Shown here in pieces: positions 8,597 through 12,973 of a DNA stretch of 12,973 nucleotides. Made by a program: the position numbers and the translations under genes. Below the pieces are notes generated by a model. The model did not search any database and was not told the origin of the DNA. It saw nothing but the letters and a program-made list of their open reading frames with translations. How positions within the stretch are numbered: position 1 is the stretch's first letter; the number at the start of each line of letters is the position of its first letter. The stretch comes from Gracilaria caudata (taxonomy: Eukaryota; Rhodophyta; Florideophyceae; Gracilariales; Gracilariaceae): assembly GCA_030374735.1 (NCBI GenBank), contig JASCIV010000746.1, positions 1-12,973 of the forward strand. Reading direction: 5' to 3'.

Positions 8597-10063
8597 ATGC
8601 GTCGCGCGACTGTCTCGGACGTCAGCAACGCCGTGATGGCGGCCGCGCGCAGCGCGTCTCCGCCGCGCGTTCAGCCAGAACTGCCCTTACACCTGCAGCC
8701 GCCGCCGCAGTCGCAGTCGCAGCCGCAGCCGCAGCCGCAGCCGCAGCCGCAGCCGCAGCTGTACTCGCGCGCCGCGTCGCGTCGCGTGGGCTCGCGTCGC
8801 AGCGCGTCGTCGCTCACCTCCGCACAGCTGCGCACTCTGCGCGACGCCAGCAGCAAACACAAACTGCCGCCTCGCTCCGTCACCATGCACGCCACGCACA
8901 CGCACGGGCGCGCCACGCACGCGTTCATGCGCGCGGCGATAGCGGCCGATGCGCCGTTGGTGGCGGTGGTGGGCGGGCTGGGCTTTGTGGGCTCGCACGT
9001 GGTGGCGCGCATGCTCGCCAAGGGCTACTTTGTGCGCACAATTGTGCCGCAGGGCGCGCGCGTGGATTTCCTGTTGCGACTGCGCGGCGCGCACGCGCGG
9101 CTGCAGGTGGTGCCGGTGCGCGACCCGGCGGCGCAGGACGCGCTGTCGGCGATGCTGCTGGCGTTTCGCGGCGTGAGCACGGTGGTGCACGCGGTGTCGT
9201 TTTCGACGCACGACGGGCGCGTGTCGAAGGGCGTGGCATCCAAGCGCATTGTGGACGCGCTCAAGATTGCGCTGGACGCGGCGTCGGCGCCGGGCAACGT
9301 GGTGATCAACTTCATCTACGTGTCGTCCGAGCTGTGCGTGTTTGAGCCGCGACAGCACGCCAAGCGCAAGACGGCGTTGCTCACGGAGAACGACTGGTTC
9401 GACTGCTCCAAGAGCAGCCGCGAGAGCTCGCACGCGTTTGCGTTTGCGCTCACGGTGGCGGAGATGCGGCTGTGGGCGCGCGTGGGAACCGGCAACCTGC
9501 CGTTCAACGTGTGCTCCGTGATCCCGTCGTTTCTGCTGGGGCCGCTGCTGTCGGCGCGCCAGTTGAACGCCACGCCGTCGGTGGCGTTCTTCAAGTCGGT
9601 GGCCAACGGCGAGCTGTCGCACATCCCGGACGTGCCCATGTGCCCCGTGGACGTGCGCGACGTGGCGCGCGCCATCACCGCGCTCGCGGAGCGACCCAAC
9701 GTGGGCGGCCGCCTGCTGCTGAGCGCGCAGTGTCTCACCTCCAACGAGCTGGTGTTCCGCGCGCAGCGCGAGTTTCCGCGCTGGCGCTGGCCGCTGTTGC
9801 GCCGGCGCAGCGTGCTGCGGCGCGCGGCGCGCGGCGGCGGCGGCGGCGGCGACGACGCGAGCGCGAGGCGCGCGCTGCGCGAGGCGGAGTTTGCGCGGCG
9901 CGACCGGCGTGGTAGACGGTACGAGTTTTCGCAGACGCGCGCGCGCGAGGAACTGGGCTTGAGTTTTCGCAGCGTGGACGACACCATTGGCGACACGCTC
10001 AAGAGCCTGCAACGGTGCCACGCGCTGAGCGTCGCGCCCGCGCTGTTGGAAGTGAAACGATAG
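8597..10063 (+). CDS. Extended short-chain dehydrogenase-like protein, altered active site
   Basis: 488 aa. Residues 1-115 are a Ser/Arg/Gln/Pro-rich extension without a recognised domain. The first 25 residues are basic and Ala/Ser rich and could be an organelle-targeting peptide (inference). From about 120 a Rossmann fold begins: VVGGLGFVG (124-132) carries the G-x-x-G-x-x-G dinucleotide-binding motif, and YVSS (241-244) is the usual catalytic Ser strand. The segment ending in TVAEMRLW (286-293), followed by IPSFLLGPLL (309-318), matches the dihydroflavonol reductase/cinnamoyl-CoA reductase and 3-beta-HSD-like group. The Y-x-x-x-K pair expected just before TVAE reads Phe281 and Leu285, so ordinary SDR catalysis is unlikely, although NAD(P) binding may remain. 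A Gly run at 413-418 interrupts the C-terminal part. The start is the first ATG; Met97 or Met111 are alternatives that would drop the low-complexity extension. Confidence 0.85.
   Translation: MRRATVSDVSNAVMAAARSASPPRVQPELPLHLQPPPQSQSQPQPQPQPQPQPQLYSRAASRRVGSRRSASSLTSAQLRTLRDASSKHKLPPRSVTMHATHTHGRATHAFMRAAIAADAPLVAVVGGLGFVGSHVVARMLAKGYFVRTIVPQGARVDFLLRLRGAHARLQVVPVRDPAAQDALSAMLLAFRGVSTVVHAVSFSTHDGRVSKGVASKRIVDALKIALDAASAPGNVVINFIYVSSELCVFEPRQHAKRKTALLTENDWFDCSKSSRESSHAFAFALTVAEMRLWARVGTGNLPFNVCSVIPSFLLGPLLSARQLNATPSVAFFKSVANGELSHIPDVPMCPVDVRDVARAITALAERPNVGGRLLLSAQCLTSNELVFRAQREFPRWRWPLLRRRSVLRRAARGGGGGGDDASARRALREAEFARRDRRGRRYEFSQTRAREELGLSFRSVDDTIGDTLKSLQRCHALSVAPALLEVKR
8708..8758 (+). repeat. 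(CAGCCG)n hexanucleotide repeat encoding Gln-Pro
   Basis: Seventeen triplets alternate CAG with TCG or CCG and encode a Q-S/Q-P run at residues 38-54 of the SDR protein, ahead of its Rossmann fold. The length may vary between alleles. Confidence 0.9.
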
Positions 10064-10108
10064 AAAGTTTTAACGAAGAAGATGAAAAACACAAAGCACT
10101 CTTTTTTT

Positions 10109-10942
10109 TCAGGTGGAGAAGAACGACGCCAGCGACGAGAACAGCGCCACGTTGCTGCCCAGCGGCTGCGACGCGGACGCGGACGCGCGCGCGTCGCGGT
10201 CGGGCGACACCAGCGCCACGAAGCGCACGAAGCGCTGCAGCGCGGAGATGACGGCCACCGTCTCGTCCACGTGCAGCTGCGGCTCCAGTTGGCGCGCCAC
10301 GGAGATGCGTCCCGTGTCCGTCTCGCAGAACAGCAGCTTTCTGCCGTCCAGCAGCCCGCGTTCCAACACGCCCGCCGCGCGCAGCGCGTCGCGCACCAAC
10401 GTCTCCGCGTGGTCGTCGTCGATGCGCACCACGCAGTACAGATCGAACAGCGCCGCAAAGCGGCGCAGATGCTGCACGGCGTGCGGGCGCACCACCACGG
10501 GCAACAGCGGCACGTCGGCGCGCTGCACGCCCTCCTCCTGCAGCGCCGTCTCGCGCTCACAAAACAGCGCGCAGCGCTGCGAGCGCGACCACACCGCGCC
10601 CAGCGTCACCACGCGCACGCGCGCCAGCCACTGCGGCTTCGTCGCCGTCGCCGCCGTCGTCGCCGCCGCCGTCGTCCCAGCGCCCGTCGCGTCCGCGTCC
10701 GCGTCCGCGCCGCCCGCGCCAGCAGCCGTCGCGGAGGGGGAGGAGGAGGAGGAGCTGCGCGATCGGCGCGCGCGTCGCGTGTGCGGCTGCGCGCGACGTC
10801 GCGCGCGCAGCGAGAGCAGAAAGGCGACGGACGCTACGGCGGCCAGCGCGAGCGGCGCCGCGCCCGCGCGCTGCGCAAACAGCCGCAACGCTCGCGTGAG
10901 CGCGGACGCGCCGCGCGACGTCAACGTCCACAACAGCGACAT
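10109..10942 (-). CDS. PEX22: PEX22-like peroxisome biogenesis protein
   Basis: 277 aa on the - strand, starting at ATG 10942 and ending at TGA 10111-10109. In known systems PEX22 anchors the ubiquitin-conjugating enzyme PEX4 to the peroxisome surface, for ubiquitination and recycling of the import receptor PEX5. Layout: a single N-terminal transmembrane segment (about 28-45) followed by an Arg-rich stop, a Ser/Ala/Thr/Asp-rich linker (60-103), then a folded domain (about 104-250). The best family match is KLLFCETDTGR at 202-212 followed by RQLEPQLHVD at 217-226, resembling plant-type PEX22 C-terminal regions as I recall them. The frame stays open upstream for 75 more codons, but no ATG lies there, so 10942 is the first ATG. 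It faces the SDR gene tail to tail with a 45 bp gap and shares a divergent promoter with the coiled-coil gene. A PEX4 partner is not in this window. Confidence 0.78.
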   Translation of the reverse strand: MSLLWTLTSRGASALTRALRLFAQRAGAAPLALAAVASVAFLLSLRARRRAQPHTRRARRSRSSSSSSPSATAAGAGGADADADATGAGTTAAATTAATATKPQWLARVRVVTLGAVWSRSQRCALFCERETALQEEGVQRADVPLLPVVVRPHAVQHLRRFAALFDLYCVVRIDDDHAETLVRDALRAAGVLERGLLDGRKLLFCETDTGRISVARQLEPQLHVDETVAVISALQRFVRFVALVSPDRDARASASASQPLGSNVALFSSLASFFST

Positions 10943-11291
10943 GCACCGTCGCGCGTGCACGCGCGCCACTCCATGCAACACACAACACACACACAAGCGC
11001 GCCGCCGCCGCCGTCGTCGTCGTCGTCGTTTCGTAGACAGATCGCACGCAAACGCGTTTGGCGCGCGTTTTTAGCGCGGCTGCTCTTTTTTTTGGTGGAC
11101 GACGACGCGCCGCACGCACAGCGGTGCAAAAACGCGGCGCCGTGACGCGTGCACACGTGGCGCGCACTTTTTGCGTTTCGTATTGTGCTTAAAGCGGCAG
11201 CAGCAGCAGCAGCAACAGCAGCGGCAACAGCAGCAACAAGCAGCAGCACGCGGCAGCTGACAAACGCGTTGGTGTGCGCGCCCGCCGAAAC
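10943..11291. promoter_or_regulatory. Divergent promoter between PEX22-like and coiled-coil genes
   Basis: 349 bp separate the two start codons. Toward the right, TTAAAGCG (11189-11196) is the TATA-like element 103 bp before the coiled-coil ATG. Toward the left, a CTAAAAACGCG-like stretch (- strand, about 11074-11064) could serve PEX22. An E2F-type TTTGGCGC lies at 11057-11064, overlapping by one base an MluI-box-like ACGCGT (11052-11057); another ACGCGT lies at 11264-11269. These resemble cell-cycle promoter elements, which is suggestive only. Confidence 0.4.
11198..11248 (+). repeat. CAG/CAA-rich triplet tract in the coiled-coil 5' leader
   Basis: Imperfect CAG and CAA triplets lie between the TATA-like element and the ATG at 11292, so they probably fall in the 5' untranslated leader. 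Confidence 0.75.
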
Positions 11292-12644
11292 ATGCACGAC
11301 GCCGCATACTCCACGCGCATCCGCAAGCCCAAGCGGCGCGCCGCCGCCGCGCCGCTCTCCCGTTCGCGCGCCGCCACGCGCGGCAGTCGCGCCTCCACGC
11401 CGCCTCGCGCCGGCGCGCGCATCTCCACGCAGCCGCCGCCGCACGCGTGGGTCAGCGCCGACTTCGACGCCATGGCCGCCGAGCTGGCGCGCCACCGCAG
11501 CGTGGAGTTGGAGCGCTTCTTCGGCGGCTCGCACCCGCGTCTACCGCCACAACTGGCGCGCAAGACGCGCGGCGACGTGATCGCGTTGCTGCGCCGGCTG
11601 GTGAGCGTGGGCGCGGGCGTGCCGTCTCTGTCGCTGGCGCGCTGCGATTTCGGCATGCTGGTGGCGGTGCTGGCCGCGGAACGTTGCTTTGTGCGCGAGC
11701 GACAGAGCCGCGCGGATGAGGCGGCGGCCACGCTGCAGCGCGCGCGCGCGGAGCGTGTTAGGGTGCAGAGGGAGCGCGACAAACTGGGCGCGGAGACGCG
11801 CGCGCTGTCGGAACAGATGCGCGAGCAACGGGCGCAGACGTCCAGATTGTGTGAGGAGAAGGCGGCTACCGACTGTTCGTTGGGCACGATGCGCAAGCGC
11901 TGTGCGCAGTTGAGGGACAAGTATGGTGCGCTGAGACACACGCTGTGTGGCGTCAAGCTGAGTGAACTGGAGATGAGACGACGACTGGACCGGCTGCAAC
12001 TGAAGATTGGCGCGTTGTTGGGCGATGTGATCATCCCTACGTTGGATACGTTGTCCGACTCGCAGCCGCAGTGGCTGGCCGACACGCACATCCCGCTGCT
12101 CTCGCAGCACGCGCCGCCGGGGTCGCCGGGGTCGCTGCGGTCGCCGGCGGCGCCGACGGCGGCGGCGCAGCCGTTGTCGTCGGCGCCGAAGAGCGCGCGC
12201 GCGGACGACGTGCGCTACGACGAGCTGTTGCACGAGAGCAAGGAGCAGCAACAGATGCGGCTGCTGAGGTATCGACTGGCCATGTGCGACATGGAGAGCG
12301 ACGAGTGGCGACACACGCTGGCACACGAGCAACAGCGCATTGCGCTGATTGCGCGCTCCAGACGCTCGTTGGAGGAGCACGTGGCGCGACAGAAACAACT
12401 CAATCGCGACGCGCAGCCGCCCAAGAGCGGCGGCGCCTCCAAGGGCGCCGCTGCGGGCAGCGGTGGCGGCGGCGGCGGCGGCGGTGTGAAGACAGTGGCA
12501 AAGATCAGGGCGGCGGTGCGCGCGTCGCTGCCGTCGGGCAGCGGCGAGTCGGGCGGCGGCGTGTCGGGCAGGGCGATTGCGAAGAAGCGCAGGAAGGGAC
12601 GCGCGAACAAGTCGCTGCGGCAAGTGGGGCAGCACGCTTGGTAG
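11292..12644 (+). CDS. Unrecognised basic coiled-coil protein
   Basis: 450 aa, with start at ATG 11292 (context GAAACATGC) and stop TAG at 12642-12644. I do not recognise the family. The N-terminus (1-50) is basic, Ala/Arg/Pro rich. Residues 52-120 look like a folded helical segment (HAWVSADFDAMAAEL and onward). A long charged coiled coil spans about 128-245. A Pro/Ser/Ala-rich linker (272-303) leads to a second, shorter helical coil (about 305-372), then a Gly-rich stretch with a run of eight Gly (391-398). A lysine/arginine cluster KKRRKGR (431-437) near the C-terminus could be a nuclear localisation signal. The shape suggests a structural or scaffold protein, perhaps nuclear or cytoskeletal, but this is inference. 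It is G-rich on the coding strand like its neighbours, and its gene shares a divergent promoter with the PEX22-like gene. Confidence 0.82.
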   Translation: MHDAAYSTRIRKPKRRAAAAPLSRSRAATRGSRASTPPRAGARISTQPPPHAWVSADFDAMAAELARHRSVELERFFGGSHPRLPPQLARKTRGDVIALLRRLVSVGAGVPSLSLARCDFGMLVAVLAAERCFVRERQSRADEAAATLQRARAERVRVQRERDKLGAETRALSEQMREQRAQTSRLCEEKAATDCSLGTMRKRCAQLRDKYGALRHTLCGVKLSELEMRRRLDRLQLKIGALLGDVIIPTLDTLSDSQPQWLADTHIPLLSQHAPPGSPGSLRSPAAPTAAAQPLSSAPKSARADDVRYDELLHESKEQQQMRLLRYRLAMCDMESDEWRHTLAHEQQRIALIARSRRSLEEHVARQKQLNRDAQPPKSGGASKGAAAGSGGGGGGGGVKTVAKIRAAVRASLPSGSGESGGGVSGRAIAKKRRKGRANKSLRQVGQHAW

Positions 12645-12725
12645 GGAACAGTAGGGGCGCTTTTTTGTGTGTATAAAAAAGAAAACAAACGGTGTATGGG
12701 GGGGGGGCGGTTGCGTTTTTATTTG
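12645..12725. terminator. Shared 3' region of two convergent genes
   Basis: The 81 bp between the coiled-coil stop and the RAMP4-like stop must hold both transcript ends. On the - strand AATAAA (12723-12718) begins two bases after the RAMP4-like stop codon. A run of ten G at 12698-12707 follows it in the RAMP4 direction as a C run and could mark the cleavage zone or fold as a G-rich structure. On the + strand TATAAAAAAG (12672-12681) is an A-rich candidate for the coiled-coil gene. Confidence 0.5.
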
Positions 12726-12926
12726 TTAGAGACGTGGTCGGAACACTTCGAGCAGACCGGAGCCGATGACCACAAAGGCGAAGAAGGCAATGAGCATGGG
12801 CGCCAGCCCGTAGCCGTCGTCGTCCTTCTTGCGCGACGCGGCGTTGGTGGCGACGCGGCGCGTGACGTTCTTGTCGAAGCGCGTGGTGGCCTTGCGCAGG
12901 CGCGCGGCGTTATTTCCAGACGGCAT
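12726..12926 (-). CDS. RAMP4/SERP1-like tail-anchored ER protein
   Basis: 66 aa, starting at ATG 12926 and ending at TAA 12728-12726; members of the family are about 60-70 aa. RAMP4/SERP1 associates with the Sec61 translocon at the ER and is linked to membrane-protein stability and glycosylation under stress. A basic N-terminal half with KNVTRR (19-24), matching the K-N-x-T-x-R pattern of the family, is followed by a short acidic-polar spacer (KKDDDGYG, 33-40). A single C-terminal membrane segment (about 41-62), with FVVIGSG matching the family FVVxGS signature, leads to a short basic tail. No signal peptide is present, as expected for a tail-anchored protein. The upstream flank to the window end (12927-12973) is GC-rich with CCCGCC repeats and shows no TATA element. 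Confidence 0.87.
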   Translation of the reverse strand: MPSGNNAARLRKATTRFDKNVTRRVATNAASRKKDDDGYGLAPMLIAFFAFVVIGSGLLEVFRPRL

Positions 12927-12973
12927 GGCGGGGCGGTGGCGGGGCGATGGCGGGGCTGGGCGCGGCGTGGAGG

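Noticed and set aside
8687..10021. 444-codon antisense frame opposite the SDR gene
   Set aside because: It is a GC-rich shadow dominated by Arg, His, Gln and Ala. The + strand frame has clear Rossmann-fold motifs.
10943..11167. N-terminal extension of the PEX22-like protein
   Set aside because: The frame is open, but its first codon is GTG and there is no ATG before 10942. The translation there is Arg/Thr/Ala/Cys-rich and covers the likely promoter. Starting at 10942 puts the membrane anchor near the N-terminus as expected.
11274..11291. Upstream GTG start for the coiled-coil protein
   Set aside because: The codon at 11274 is GTG. Eukaryotic genes normally start at ATG, and the ATG at 11292 lies 18 bp downstream.

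Overview
The window looks like nuclear DNA of a unicellular eukaryote with a compact, GC-rich genome. The evidence is a GT-AG intron with a CTCTAAC branch point, TATA-like and CCAAT promoter elements, and genes for ABCG, PEX22-like and RAMP4/SERP1-like proteins, which are eukaryotic families. The stop codons used (TAG, TGA, TAA) fit the standard code. I cannot name the lineage from sequence alone. A protist or alga that has peroxisomes is consistent with what is seen.

Region 1-6189 has no protein gene that I can support. It is far poorer in GC than the rest, except for a CpG-rich island at about 3000-3850 that carries a CGG triplet tract. It shows blocks of strong, alternating C/G strand skew. 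The + strand is C-rich at 1-1150, G-rich at about 1500-2950, C-rich at about 3850-4650 and G-rich at about 4680-5600. The two C-to-G switches coincide with TATA-like elements (1146, 4735). Poly(A)-signal hexamers lie near the far ends of two blocks (AATAAA at 2870 on +, and at 3823-3818 on -). This looks like two pairs of divergent transcription units that do not encode obvious proteins.

Region 6190-12973 is dense with five genes. An ABCG half-transporter (+, two exons) is followed by an NAD(P)-binding extended SDR protein (+) whose catalytic Tyr and Lys positions read Phe and Leu. A PEX22-like peroxisomal membrane protein (-) converges on it with a 45 bp gap. A 349 bp divergent promoter then leads to an unrecognised coiled-coil protein (+). 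A RAMP4/SERP1-like tail-anchored ER protein (-) converges on that gene with an 81 bp gap.

The five genes do not form a pathway. ABCG and RAMP4 relate to membranes and secretion, PEX22 to peroxisomal receptor recycling, and the SDR and coiled-coil proteins have no assigned role. The likely shared feature is core-promoter design: TTAAA(TA)GCG lies 89-107 bp before the start codon of three of the genes. The most unusual items are the active-site-altered SDR, the skew-organised non-coding 6 kb and the clustered CCAAT boxes.
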